NCBI GenBank assembly: GCA_024638845.1
Contig: JAHEJN010000010.1
Location: forward strand, 1 to 59,075
DNA from: Acidimicrobiales bacterium
GTDB lineage: Bacteria > Actinomycetota > Acidimicrobiia > Acidimicrobiales > JAHEJN01
Reading direction: 5' to 3'
Length of the DNA: 59,075 bases
The notes beneath the pieces were generated by a model. It did no database searches and was not told the DNA's origin. It was given only the letters and a program-made list of their open reading frames with translations. A program made the position numbers and the translations under genes. Shown here piece after piece: positions 7,796 to 18,920 of this stretch; within the stretch, counting starts at the first letter, position 1; the number at the start of each line of letters is the position of its first letter.

Positions 7796-8662
7796 ATGCG
7801 CCCCGAACTGCTCGAGCCGCCCTCGGGCGATGTGCGTGACGCCGTGGAGCGGGCCCTTCGCGAGGACCTCACGCCCCTCGGCGATCTCACTGCGGCCCTG
7901 TTGCCGGCCGGTGCCACGGCCACCGCGCGGTTCGTCAGCCGCGCCAACGGTCGCCTCGCGGGCGTGGCCTGCGCCACGGAGACCTTCGCCCAGGTCGATC
8001 CGGCCGTCGAAGTCAGCTGGTTCTGCGCCGACGGCGCAGTGCTCGAACCCGGAACCGTGATCGGTGAGGTCTCGGGCGCGCTGGCCTCGGTACTGGTGGC
8101 CGAACGAACGGCGCTCAACTTCCTCGGCCATCTGTCGGGGATCGCCAGCCGGGTGGCGCAGTTCGTCGAACGGGCAGCCGGCGGCGCCCGGATCTGGGAC
8201 ACTCGCAAGACCACGCCGGGACTGCGCAGTCTCGAGAAGGCCGCCGTCCGGGCCGGTGGCGGTCACAACCATCGGGGCAACCTCTCGGACTGGATCATGC
8301 TGAAGGACAACCACCTCACCGGAATGTCGATCGCCGAAGCCGTCGCAGCCGCGCGTGATCGGTGGCCCGCCCGCACCGTGCAGGTCGAGTGCGATCACTC
8401 CGAGCAGCTGGTCGAGGCCATCGACTGTGGCGCCGATCTCGTCCTGCTCGACAACATGACCCCCGACGAGATCCGACACTGCGTGGCGGTGGCCGCCGCC
8501 GCCGAGGCGGCCGGCAAGGGTCGGCCGCTGCTCGAGGCGTCCGGGGGGATAACCATCGACACGGTCGCCGAATTCGCCGCCACTGGCGTCGACCTGCTGT
8601 CGAGCGGCGCCCTCACCAACTCGGCACCGGTGCTCGACATCGGCCTCGACATCGGCGCCTGA
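7796..8662 (+). CDS. nadC: Quinolinate phosphoribosyltransferase (nicotinate-nucleotide pyrophosphorylase)
   Basis: Forms nicotinate mononucleotide from quinolinate and PRPP in de novo NAD synthesis. The 288 residues include LREDLTPLGDLTAALLP, ERTALNFLGHLSGIAS, WDTRKTTPGLRSLEK, GGGHNHRGNLSDWIMLKDNH, VECDHSEQLVEA and LLDNMTPDEI, all characteristic. nadA and nadB are not in the window. It sits in the slot where mycobacteria have panD and is followed by coaX after 7 bases. Confidence 0.96.
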   Translation: MRPELLEPPSGDVRDAVERALREDLTPLGDLTAALLPAGATATARFVSRANGRLAGVACATETFAQVDPAVEVSWFCADGAVLEPGTVIGEVSGALASVLVAERTALNFLGHLSGIASRVAQFVERAAGGARIWDTRKTTPGLRSLEKAAVRAGGGHNHRGNLSDWIMLKDNHLTGMSIAEAVAAARDRWPARTVQVECDHSEQLVEAIDCGADLVLLDNMTPDEIRHCVAVAAAAEAAGKGRPLLEASGGITIDTVAEFAATGVDLLSSGALTNSAPVLDIGLDIGA

Positions 8663-8669
8663 GGCTCCC

Positions 8670-9455
8670 ATGCTCCTCGCGATCGACATCGGCAACACCA
8701 ACATCGTGGTCGGCTTGTACGAACGCGATGCCTCCACCGATGCTGCCGGCACCGGCCTGATCGACAACTGGCGCTTCACCACCGTGCACGATCGCACGCC
8801 CGACGAGCACGCGATCACGTTCCAGGCGGTCTTCGATCAGGTCGATCTCGACTGGACCGACATCACGGGCGTGGCCGTCTCGTCGGGCGTGCCGCGGGTG
8901 ACCACGTCGGTGCGGGGGATGATCGACCGCTACCTCGACATCGATCCGGTGGTGCTCGGTGCCGGCGTCAAGACCGGTATGTCGGTCCTCTACGACAACC
9001 CACGCGAGGTCGGCCCCGATCGCATCGCCAATGCCGTCGGTGCCTTCGACCTGTTCGCCGGTCCGACGATCGTGGTCGACTTCGGCACGGGTACGACGCT
9101 CGACGCCATCTCGGCGGCGGGTGAGTACCTCGGTGGTGCCATCGCGCCCGGTGTCGAGATCAGCCTCGACGCGCTGTTCGATCGGGCGGCCGGACTCCGA
9201 GCCGTCGAGATGGTCCCGCCCCGCCACGCGGTGGGCAAGACCACCGCCGAGTCGCTGCAGGCCGGTACGTTGTACGGCTTCGCTGCTCAGGTCGACGGCC
9301 TCGTGCGGCGCTTCGAGGCCGAGATGGGTACCTGCACCATCGTCGCCACCGGCGGCCTGGCCCCGCTGATCTCCCCGCACACCGAGGTGATCGAGCATGT
9401 CGAGCCCTGGCTCACCCTGCACGGTCTCCGCGTCATCCATGGAAAGAACCAGTGA
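8670..9455 (+). CDS. coaX: Type III pantothenate kinase
   Basis: Phosphorylates pantothenate, the first committed step to coenzyme A. The 261-residue ASKHA-fold protein starts with AIDIGNTNIVVGLY (phosphate-1 motif), has GPDRIANAVGAFDLF and the DFGTGTTLDAI segment, and continues with GGAIAPGVEISLDALFDRAA. Together with panC it supplies the CoA branch of this block. The stop overlaps the GTG of lysS by four bases. Confidence 0.95.
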   Translation: MLLAIDIGNTNIVVGLYERDASTDAAGTGLIDNWRFTTVHDRTPDEHAITFQAVFDQVDLDWTDITGVAVSSGVPRVTTSVRGMIDRYLDIDPVVLGAGVKTGMSVLYDNPREVGPDRIANAVGAFDLFAGPTIVVDFGTGTTLDAISAAGEYLGGAIAPGVEISLDALFDRAAGLRAVEMVPPRHAVGKTTAESLQAGTLYGFAAQVDGLVRRFEAEMGTCTIVATGGLAPLISPHTEVIEHVEPWLTLHGLRVIHGKNQ

Positions 9456-10945
9456 CAGCCAACCAGCCGTACCGCTACGACGTCGACACCACGGCGGCCG
9501 AGGTCCAGGCGGGCCACGGAAGCATCGACGACGGCGCCGAGACCGGTGTGACCGTGTCGATCGCCGGCCGCCTCATGCTGCGACGGACCCAGGGCAAGCT
9601 GGCCTTCGGCACCCTCGACGACGGCAGCGCCCGGATCCAGCTTTTCGCCATGGCGAAGTCGACGCCCGACTTCGAAGGATTCTGCAGCTTGTCGATCGGC
9701 GACTGGATCGGTGTGGCCGGCGAGGTCATGAAGACCCGTCGAGGTGAGCTGTCGGTACGGGTCGACTCGTGGACGCTCCTGGCGTCGACCGAGCGCTCGT
9801 TCCCCGACAAGTTCCACGGCATCACCGAGCAGGACACCAGATTCCGTCAGCGCTATCTCGATCTCTGGGTCACCGAGGGCGCCCGCGACACCTTCGTGCT
9901 GCGCTCGCGGCTGATGTCGCTCACCCGCCGCTTCCTCGAGGACGAAAAGTTCCTCGAGGTCGAGACTCCGGTGTTCCACCCCATACCCGGCGGAGCGCTC
10001 GCCCGGCCGTTCACGACCCACCACAATGCACTCGACCAGGAGATGTTCCTCCGGGTCGCCCCCGAGCTGTACCTGAAACGACTCGTCGTAGGCGGCTTCC
10101 CCCGGGTCTTCGAGATCGCACGGGTGTTTCGCAACGAGGGCCTGTCGACCCGCCACAACCCCGAGTTCACGATGCTCGAGTGGTATCAGGCCTACGCCGA
10201 CTGGAACGACACCATGGCGTTGGCCGAGCGACTCATCGAGCACCTCGCCGTCGAGCTCACCGGTTCTGCGGTGGTCACCTACGCCGGCCGCGAGGTCGAT
10301 CTCACCACCCCGTGGCCCCGGGCCGCCCTCGACGAGCTCATCGCCGAACACGCTGGCGTCGAGGTCGGCCTCGAGCAGCCGATCGACGAGCTACGCGCCA
10401 TCGCCGACCGGCTCGACGTGCACGTCGAGCCGCACCACGGCCCCGGCAAGCTGATCCTCGAGATCTACGAGAAGACCGTCGAGCCGAACCTGTGGGGTCC
10501 GGTCTTCGTCACCGACTACCCCAGAGAGGTCTCGCCGTTGTCCCGCGGCCATCGCGATCATCCCGGATTCACCGAGCGCTTCGAGGCCATCGTGGCCGGA
10601 CGCGAGCTGCTCAACGGCTTCTCGGAGCTGACCGATCCGGTCGAGCAGCGACAGCGATTCGACGAACAGGTGAGCCAGCGCGACGCCGGCGACGACGAGG
10701 CCATGGTGGTCGACGAGGACTACCTCCGGGCCCTCGACTACGGTCTGCCGCCGACCGGCGGCATCGGCATCGGCATCGACCGACTCGTGATGCTGCTGGC
10801 CGACGTCACGACCATCCGCGACGTGATCCTCTTCCCGACGCTTCGTCCTGAGGTCGCCCCTGCCACGGTTGCAGTGACAGCGACACCTGGCGAGGTCACT
10901 GTGACGGCCGAGAAGGCCGCCGAGCCCGAAGGAGGCGAGGCCTGA
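9452..10945 (+). CDS. lysS: Lysyl-tRNA synthetase, class II
   Basis: Charges tRNA(Lys). The 497-residue protein has an N-terminal OB-fold anticodon-binding domain (RRTQGKLAFGTLDDGSARIQ), class II motif 1 near ETPVFHPIPGGA, motif 2 FRNEGLSTRHNPEFTMLEWY and motif 3 GGIGIGIDRLVMLL. A short Ala/Glu/Val-rich C-terminal extension of about 30 residues follows the core. GTG 9452 overlaps the coaX stop; the lysS stop overlaps the next ATG (TGATG). The coaX–lysS link is also seen in mycobacteria. Confidence 0.95.
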   Translation: MTANQPYRYDVDTTAAEVQAGHGSIDDGAETGVTVSIAGRLMLRRTQGKLAFGTLDDGSARIQLFAMAKSTPDFEGFCSLSIGDWIGVAGEVMKTRRGELSVRVDSWTLLASTERSFPDKFHGITEQDTRFRQRYLDLWVTEGARDTFVLRSRLMSLTRRFLEDEKFLEVETPVFHPIPGGALARPFTTHHNALDQEMFLRVAPELYLKRLVVGGFPRVFEIARVFRNEGLSTRHNPEFTMLEWYQAYADWNDTMALAERLIEHLAVELTGSAVVTYAGREVDLTTPWPRAALDELIAEHAGVEVGLEQPIDELRAIADRLDVHVEPHHGPGKLILEIYEKTVEPNLWGPVFVTDYPREVSPLSRGHRDHPGFTERFEAIVAGRELLNGFSELTDPVEQRQRFDEQVSQRDAGDDEAMVVDEDYLRALDYGLPPTGGIGIGIDRLVMLLADVTTIRDVILFPTLRPEVAPATVAVTATPGEVTVTAEKAAEPEGGEA

Positions 10946-11898
10946 TGCGAGTATTCATCACCGGAATGGGGGGCGAGATCGGCACCAGGGTCGCCCGGCT
11001 GATCGAGGCCGACGCTCGGGTGACCGCCGTGGCCGGAGTCGATCTCGAGCCGCCGCGGCGCATGCTTCGCCGAGCCGACTTCCACTTCCTCGACCCCACC
11101 GATGCCGCCGCACTGGCCGCCGCCGTCGCCGAGGTGAGACCCAACGTCGTCGTGCACCTCGGCATCTACGAGCCACATTCGCGGAGCACCCCTCAGCAGG
11201 CCGAGCAACGAACGCTCGCCGGAACCGAGGTCCTGCTCGGCGTACTGCGCAAGCAGGGTGGCGTCGAGCATCTCGTCGTACGGTCCGGAATCGAGATCTA
11301 CGGCCGGGGTCCCGAGGCCGACGAATTGCCCGACGAGGCATCACCCGTGGACCCCACGACCCACTTCGGTCGCATACTGGCCGGGGTCGAGGCCATGGTG
11401 TCGGACGCCGCGGCCGAGTTCGACGCGACGGCGCTGCGCCTACGATGCGCTCCCATCTCCGGCGCGCACATGCCGTCGCCCATCGCCCGGTACCTGCGCA
11501 TGCCGCTGGTCCCGGTGCCGCTTCCACCCGGCAAGCCCTTCTCGTTGATCCATGTCGACGACGTGGCCCGGGGTATGGCCGAGGGTGCGCTCCGCGGCAT
11601 CGACGACACCCTGAACCTGGTCGGTGAAGGTTCCATCAACGTCTACCAGGCCCTCCGGGTCGGCGGTCGGCTACCCCTTCCGGTGCTCGGTCCCGTCCTG
11701 CGGCTGACCCGTGTGATCACCGAGCTGGCCGGTTCGCCGTTGCCCGATCACACCCTCGAGCTGTTGACACGTGGCCGCATGGCGGTCACCCGTCGCGGCG
11801 TCGACGTGTTGGGCTTCGAACCTGTCTTCCGCACCCCCGACGTGGTCGATGATCTCTACGACTGGAGCGCCGAGACCTACCTCGGCCCCGCGGCCTGA
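10945..11898 (+). CDS. NAD-dependent epimerase/dehydratase-like (extended SDR) protein
   Basis: The 317 residues start with a dinucleotide-binding Rossmann motif, FITGMGGEIGTRVARL, and show the extended-SDR layout (VVVHLGIYEP, then VRSGIEIYGRGPEA, then the C-terminal FSLIHVDDVARGMAEG). The usual catalytic YxxxK is not evident: the aligned stretch reads THFGRILAGVEAM. It may therefore bind nucleotide without classical epimerase chemistry. It starts one base into the lysS stop and is probably co-transcribed. Substrate unknown. Confidence 0.75.
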   Translation: MRVFITGMGGEIGTRVARLIEADARVTAVAGVDLEPPRRMLRRADFHFLDPTDAAALAAAVAEVRPNVVVHLGIYEPHSRSTPQQAEQRTLAGTEVLLGVLRKQGGVEHLVVRSGIEIYGRGPEADELPDEASPVDPTTHFGRILAGVEAMVSDAAAEFDATALRLRCAPISGAHMPSPIARYLRMPLVPVPLPPGKPFSLIHVDDVARGMAEGALRGIDDTLNLVGEGSINVYQALRVGGRLPLPVLGPVLRLTRVITELAGSPLPDHTLELLTRGRMAVTRRGVDVLGFEPVFRTPDVVDDLYDWSAETYLGPAA

Positions 11899-11978
11899 AC
11901 CGGCGGGCCGCTGGATCGACGAGATCGTCTCCCATGGGCTGATCCACCCGTGGTTCCGAGATCGGTGGTCGCAGCGAG

Positions 11979-11984
11979 TACCGT
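11979..11984 (+). promoter_or_regulatory. -10 element TACCGT for the alpha/beta hydrolase gene, leaderless type
   Basis: TACCGT ends 9 bases before the ATG at 11994, within a 95-base spacer that otherwise shows only a short inverted repeat (GACGA/TCGTC at about 11918-11929). Confidence 0.45.
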
Positions 11985-11993
11985 GGAGTCGTC

Positions 11994-12806
11994 ATGGCAC
12001 GGGTGGTAACGGCAGACGGAACTCGAATCTCCTACGACGTCTTCGGTGATCCCGAGGGCGAGCCACTGCTGCTCGTGATGGGTCTCGGCGTCGATCGGTG
12101 GGGCTGGATCCGCCAGCGCAGCGCCTTCGGCCGGCGGTATCGGTGCATCTCGCCCGACAATCGTGGCACCGGCTTGTCGGACAAACCGCGCGGTTCCTAT
12201 GACCTCGAGGTCATGGCCGCCGACATGATCGCCGTGCTCGACGCCGAAGGCATCGATCGGGCCCACGTGATCGGCGGGTCGATGGGCGGCGCCGTCTCGC
12301 AGATCCTTGCCCTTCGCTACCCCGAAAGAGTGCGGACCCTCGTGCTGGCGTGCACCACATGCCGGGTCTCGCCATGGCGCCGCAAGCTCCTCGGCGAATG
12401 GATCGATCTCCTCGACGAGCGAGGCCGCATCCGATTCGGGCGCGAGAACATCCGCTGGGTGCTCGGTGCCCGCCATCTGAAGCGACTGCTCCCGCTGGCG
12501 CCCTTCGTGGCTCCGCTGGCCGTACGGGCACCCGCCCACGGCATCCGTGGCCAGATCGAAGCCATTCTGGCCGTCAGTCCGATAGTGGTCGACAACCTCG
12601 AGCACATCCGCGCGCCGACCTTCGTCATCACCGGCAGCCAGGACGTGCTGACCCCGGTGGCCGATGCCGAGGAGCTGGCTGAACGCATCCCCGATTCCGA
12701 GCTCAGGGTGATCATGGGTGCTGCGCACGGCTTCATGGTCGCCAATGCCGGCATCTTCAACCGTCACGTCCTCGAGTTCCACGACCGGGTCTCGGTCCGG
12801 GTCTGA
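11994..12806 (+). CDS. Alpha/beta-hydrolase fold protein
   Basis: A 270-residue hydrolase with the nucleophile elbow GGSMGGAVSQ, an upstream oxyanion region LLLVMGLGVDRWGW, an acid in ITGSQDVLTPVADAEEL and the catalytic His in AAHGFMVAN near the C-terminus. The arrangement matches the alpha/beta-hydrolase 1 group (esterases, lactonases and related enzymes); the substrate cannot be read. It has its own putative leaderless promoter and is convergent with the polyprenyl synthase gene. Confidence 0.85.
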   Translation: MARVVTADGTRISYDVFGDPEGEPLLLVMGLGVDRWGWIRQRSAFGRRYRCISPDNRGTGLSDKPRGSYDLEVMAADMIAVLDAEGIDRAHVIGGSMGGAVSQILALRYPERVRTLVLACTTCRVSPWRRKLLGEWIDLLDERGRIRFGRENIRWVLGARHLKRLLPLAPFVAPLAVRAPAHGIRGQIEAILAVSPIVVDNLEHIRAPTFVITGSQDVLTPVADAEELAERIPDSELRVIMGAAHGFMVANAGIFNRHVLEFHDRVSVRV

Positions 12807-12814
12807 ACCACGAG

Positions 12815-12830
12815 CGGGCGATTCAGCCCG
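12815..12830. terminator. Possible bidirectional hairpin between convergent genes
   Basis: CGGGC and GCCCG form a 5-bp stem around GATTCA, covering the end of the reverse polyprenyl synthase gene and the short space after the hydrolase stop. The stem is short and has no T-run, so this is weak. Confidence 0.2.
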
Positions 12831-13821
12831 GTTCGGTGACTGATCGGGCCCGAGCGATGAGATGGTCGGCCGCGGCCTTCAACGCTCGTGTGGCGTCGGT
12901 GGGCGGCAGAGCGGTGAGCGGAGCCGCCGCCTTGTCGGCCCATGCCTGGGCTCGACTTCTCGCCATGTCGACCCCGTCGCCGGATCGGACGATGGTGATC
13001 GCCCGCTGGTGGCCCGGGTGGTCGAGAGGAGTGGAGAGCAGCTCGCGCAACTCGTGGCCGTCGGCGCCGTCGAGGGCCACGATCACCGGCAACGTGAACA
13101 CGCCCTCGAGCAGATCGTTGCCGGCCGGCTTACCCAGCTGCTCCTCGGTTGCGGTGAGGTCGAGGATGTCGTCGACGATCTGGAACGCGAAACCGTAGGC
13201 TTCGCCGAAGTCGGTGACGGCGTCGACGTGGTCGCGGGGCAAACCACCGGTCAGCCCGCCGATCCGGCACGCAGTGGCCAACAGCGAGGCGGTCTTGCCC
13301 GCGATCGAGGCCTCGTAGTCCTCGGCGGTCCTGCCGGTGTCGCCGGTGGCCTCCAGCTCGCGGATCTGGCCGTCGCACAGCCGGGCGATGGTGGAGGCCA
13401 GCAGTCCCGCCACCTCGGTGCCGAGGGACGCCGCGATCTCCGATGCACGCGCCAGGAGGAAGTCGCCGGCCAGGATTGCCCGGTGATTCCCCCACGCGAC
13501 GTTCACCGACGGCACGCCCCGTCGGATCTCGGCGTCGTCCATGACATCGTCGTGGTAGAGCGATCCGATGTGCACCAGCTCGACGGCTGCGGCACCGGCG
13601 ATGACCTCGTCGGGTACGGGTCGCGCCGGATCGAACGGGGTGGCCGCCGACGCGATCGCGAACCCGGGTCGTACCCGCTTGCCGCCGGCGTTCACGAGAT
13701 GGGCGGCGATGTCACCGAGGAGCGCCAGATCGGCCACGACGGATTCCTCGAGTGCGATCTCGACGCGACCCAGATCGTCGATCATGGTGGGCAGGACTCG
13801 AAGGGGGTTGTCGTCGGCCAC
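12823..13821 (-). CDS. Polyprenyl (geranylgeranyl/heptaprenyl-type) diphosphate synthase
   Basis: Trans-prenyltransferase that elongates allylic diphosphates with IPP, probably for the menaquinone side chain or other isoprenoids. It has the first aspartate-rich motif in [29 protein letters not shown], and the second motif [11 protein letters not shown] choose GTG 13821 (332 residues): a TATCCT hexamer ends exactly 7 bases before it, like other leaderless starts here. A TTG at 13875 would add 18 residues without homology. Chain length cannot be predicted reliably. Confidence 0.88.
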   Translation of the reverse strand: MADDNPLRVLPTMIDDLGRVEIALEESVVADLALLGDIAAHLVNAGGKRVRPGFAIASAATPFDPARPVPDEVIAGAAAVELVHIGSLYHDDVMDDAEIRRGVPSVNVAWGNHRAILAGDFLLARASEIAASLGTEVAGLLASTIARLCDGQIRELEATGDTGRTAEDYEASIAGKTASLLATACRIGGLTGGLPRDHVDAVTDFGEAYGFAFQIVDDILDLTATEEQLGKPAGNDLLEGVFTLPVIVALDGADGHELRELLSTPLDHPGHQRAITIVRSGDGVDMARSRAQAWADKAAAPLTALPPTDATRALKAAADHLIARARSVTEPG

Positions 13822-13828
13822 GGTTTCG

Positions 13829-13834
13829 AGGATA
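13829..13834 (-). promoter_or_regulatory. -10 element TATCCT for polyprenyl synthase gene, leaderless type
   Basis: Read on the reverse strand, TATCCT is followed by 7 bases and the GTG at 13821. This helps decide the start codon of the gene. Confidence 0.5.
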
Positions 13835-13979
13835 GAGCGCTCTCGATCCGGGTCGGAAACCTGTTGGTCCTCCAATTCGGCGATGACCCGCCGATGGGAA
13901 CATCAGAGCCCGTGGCAGGGTTGCACCGGGCCTGGTGTTTCTCGGACAGCGCGATCCTTCGGGGCGGCGTCGCCCTCGA

Positions 13980-13985
13980 TACACT
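13980..13985 (+). promoter_or_regulatory. -10 element TACACT for clpC, with Shine-Dalgarno leader
   Basis: TACACT lies 31 bases before the clpC GTG. A transcript from here would have a leader of about 25 bases containing CGGAGG at 14005-14010, six bases before the start, so clpC looks conventional rather than leaderless. Confidence 0.4.
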
Positions 13986-14016
13986 GCCTGCACTGCCAAC
14001 CGCGCGGAGGTCGCCG

Positions 14017-16539
<2,523 letters not shown>

Positions 16540-16552
16540 GGCGGTGGGTCAT

Positions 16553-16558
16553 TAGGCT
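16553..16558 (+). promoter_or_regulatory. -10 element TAGGCT for the acyl-CoA synthetase-like gene, leaderless type
   Basis: TAGGCT ends 7 bases before the ATG at 16566 in the 26-base space after clpC. No Shine-Dalgarno is present. Confidence 0.5.
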
Positions 16559-16565
16559 GTCGTCG

Positions 16566-18053
16566 ATGAATCTCGCGACGATTCTCGATGGCCACTCCGA
16601 CGAGGCACTTGCCCTCGTCCACCATCAGCGTCGGTACTCCTACGGCGAATTGCGCGCCATCGTCGGCCGGGCCCGAGGCGCGTTGGTCGGTCTGGGCCTC
16701 CAGCCCGGTGACCGACTCGGTCTCGTGTCGGGGGCCACGCCGCGGTTCGTCATCTCCTACCTGGCCGCCCTCGGGGCCGGACTGGTGGTGGTACCCCTCA
16801 ACCCCCGCAGCCCTGCCGCCGAGCTCACCCGCGAACTGGCCGATGTGACCCCCCGGGCGGTGGTGGTGGGGCCCATGGGCGCCGGTGTCGTCGCGCAGAT
16901 CCCGCCCGACCAGCGTTCGTCGGTCGAGTTCCTGATCGTTCCCGAGGGCACCGACATCGCCGGCGGTATCTGTCTCGACACCTCCGAGTCCGAGGCGCTG
17001 CCGCTGATCGATCGGTCCGACGACGATCTCGCCGTGCTCATGTTCACGTCGGGCACGGCCGGGGCGCCGAAGCCGGCCATGCTCACGCACGGTTCGCTAC
17101 GAGCGAACCTCGAGCAGATGGCGCGCACGAGTCGCACGCTGCTCGCCGACGACATCGTCCTGTGCCCAATACCGCTCTTCCACATCCACGGTCTCAACGC
17201 CGTCCTCGGACCCACTCTTCGCTCCGGTGCCGCCATGATCCTGATGGAGCGCTTCGATCCGGTGGCCGCGCTCGACCTGATCGTGAGCGAGCACGCCACC
17301 GTCGTCAGTGGGCCTCCCACCTTGTGGTCCTCGCTCGCCGCCACGCCCTACGAGGGCAACCCGATGGCGGGCGTTCGGGTCGGCTATTCCGGCGGTGCTG
17401 CGTTGTCGCCCGACACGCGGAAGGCCGTGCACGATCGCTTCGGGCTCTGGCTCACCGAAGGGTACGGTCTCACCGAGTCGGGGTCAGCCCTCACCGTGGC
17501 CGGAGACGACATGCCGTCGGGCACCGTCGGCCGGCCGCTTCCCGGTGTCGAGCTGCGCCTGGTCGACACCGACGGCGACGACGTGTACGTCGGCGACGAG
17601 GGCGAGGTGTGGGCCAAGGGCCCCAACATCTTCGCCGGCTACTGGAACGACGACGACGCCACCCGACGGGCCATCGACGCCGACGGTTGGCTTCACACCG
17701 GCGACCTGGCCGTGGTGGGCGACGACGGGCTGATCCGCCTGGTCGACCGGGCCAAGGACCTCATCGTCGTGTCGGGGTTCAACGTGTATCCGGGCGAGGT
17801 CGAGGAGATCATCCGCCTCCATCCGGCGGTCGCCGACGTGGCCGTGGTCGGTGTGCCCCATCCGCATCAGGGTGAGTCGGTGCAGGCCTACGTGGTTCCC
17901 GAGCAGGGACACGCCGTCGAGGTCGATGCCCTCATCTCGCACTGTCAGACCCATCTCGCCAACTACAAGTGCCCGGCCGCGGTCGCGGTCGTCGACGACA
18001 TTCCCCGCACCGTCACCGGCAAGGTGCGCCGTCGCGATCTCCGCTCAGCCTGA
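16566..18053 (+). CDS. AMP-dependent acyl-CoA synthetase/ligase
   Basis: ANL-superfamily enzyme that activates a carboxylic acid as an acyl-adenylate and usually passes it to CoA. The 495 residues show the P-loop-like AMP motif MFTSGTAGAPKPAMLTH, then PIPLFHIHGLN, GYGLTESGSALTV, the hinge region GWLHTGDLAVVGDDGLIRLVDRAKD and the C-terminal catalytic lysine in PRTVTGKVRRRDL. It resembles long- or medium-chain fatty acid ligases; the substrate is unknown. Its 3' end overlaps the convergent reverse-strand membrane gene by 9 bases. Confidence 0.88.
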   Translation: MNLATILDGHSDEALALVHHQRRYSYGELRAIVGRARGALVGLGLQPGDRLGLVSGATPRFVISYLAALGAGLVVVPLNPRSPAAELTRELADVTPRAVVVGPMGAGVVAQIPPDQRSSVEFLIVPEGTDIAGGICLDTSESEALPLIDRSDDDLAVLMFTSGTAGAPKPAMLTHGSLRANLEQMARTSRTLLADDIVLCPIPLFHIHGLNAVLGPTLRSGAAMILMERFDPVAALDLIVSEHATVVSGPPTLWSSLAATPYEGNPMAGVRVGYSGGAALSPDTRKAVHDRFGLWLTEGYGLTESGSALTVAGDDMPSGTVGRPLPGVELRLVDTDGDDVYVGDEGEVWAKGPNIFAGYWNDDDATRRAIDADGWLHTGDLAVVGDDGLIRLVDRAKDLIVVSGFNVYPGEVEEIIRLHPAVADVAVVGVPHPHQGESVQAYVVPEQGHAVEVDALISHCQTHLANYKCPAAVAVVDDIPRTVTGKVRRRDLRSA

Positions 18054-18824
18054 GCGATTCCCCAGACCGAGCTCGGAATCGTCTCCCTGGGGGTCGGGAG
18101 GATCGCCGGCCATCGTCGTCGGGAGGGCGGTGACGGCGGTGAGGAGGCGCGGGGGCGAGGCGACGGTCGCGGTGAGGAATCCGGCGAAGATCAACACGAT
18201 GCCGAGCACCAGGCTGGCCGCGAACGAGGTCATCTCACTGGCGACGCTGTTGAACAACCCGCCGACACTCAGCACGACTGTGCCGGCGGCGATGAGCAGA
18301 TTGGCGATGGCTGGCCGGGCCGAGGCCCTGGACCGCAGCAGGCCGACGATGCTCCACATGGCCCCGACGAAGATCACGAGCGCACCCACGCTCGAGCCCA
18401 GGGCCGCCAGCACGCGAGGGAGGGGACCGAACACGTCGGCTCCACGGGGCAGGGTGTCAGGGTCGATCGGCGCTCGCAAGGGCGCAACCGTGAGCACACC
18501 GGCCGAGAACAGGCAGAAGGCGGCAACGGCCCTGGCGCATCGGGTGCCCCAGCGTGGTCCGAGAAGCAGCTCGATGGTTCCCAACGCCAGGACGGGCACG
18601 TTGGCTATCGCACCCAGGTAGTAGAAGGCGCGGAACGTGGCCGAGCTCCATCCGATGGCGGCGCCGAGCAGCAAGCTGGCCGAAGCACCGGTGAACAGGA
18701 CGAGCGCGGCGGTCCATGCGGCAACGTGGCGGCGGCGGGTGATCTGCCATCGATCGAGCGTCGACAGGGCAAAGGCCAGGGCGACGACCGTTGCCGCCGC
18801 CGCGAAGGCCATCTGCGCAGTCAC
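18045..18824 (-). CDS. Unknown polytopic membrane protein, divergent from rex
   Basis: No family recognised. The 259-residue protein is almost entirely hydrophobic helices (about seven, starting at TAQMAFAAAATVVALAFAL), with a proline- and aspartate-rich, probably soluble C-terminal tail (about 25 residues). GTG 18824 is preferred over ATG 18812 because a TACGAT hexamer on the reverse strand ends 7 bases before it. It shares a 96-base promoter region with rex, so control by Rex is possible but not shown. Confidence 0.65.
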   Translation of the reverse strand: MTAQMAFAAAATVVALAFALSTLDRWQITRRRHVAAWTAALVLFTGASASLLLGAAIGWSSATFRAFYYLGAIANVPVLALGTIELLLGPRWGTRCARAVAAFCLFSAGVLTVAPLRAPIDPDTLPRGADVFGPLPRVLAALGSSVGALVIFVGAMWSIVGLLRSRASARPAIANLLIAAGTVVLSVGGLFNSVASEMTSFAASLVLGIVLIFAGFLTATVASPPRLLTAVTALPTTMAGDPPDPQGDDSELGLGNRSG

Positions 18825-18831
18825 CCCGATG

Positions 18832-18837
18832 ATCGTA
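18832..18837 (-). promoter_or_regulatory. -10 element TACGAT for the membrane gene, leaderless type
   Basis: On the reverse strand TACGAT is followed by 7 bases and the GTG at 18824. It lies back to back with the rex promoter. Confidence 0.45.
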
Positions 18838-18883
18838 CTGCGCGGTCTCACGCGACGTCCCCGGACCGGGTCGGTCCATGTGA

Positions 18884-18912
18884 TTGTGAACACGAGAACG
18901 CGGCCGTAGCGT
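18884..18912 (+). promoter_or_regulatory. rex promoter with overlapping Rex half-site
   Basis: TTGTGA (18884-18889) and TAGCGT (18907-18912) are separated by exactly 17 bases and look like a -35/-10 pair; this is the only promoter in the window with a recognisable -35. TTGTGAAC at 18884-18891 equals one arm of the known actinobacterial Rex operator (TGTGAAC-type inverted repeat), though the second arm is not conserved. Rex bound here would cover the -35 and repress its own operon when NADH/NAD+ is low. Confidence 0.45.
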
Positions 18913-18920
18913 TGACGATG

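Noticed and set aside
13822-13875. TTG start at 13875 for the polyprenyl synthase
   Set aside because: The extra 18 residues lack homology and the TATCCT hexamer sits inside them, 7 bases before GTG 13821.
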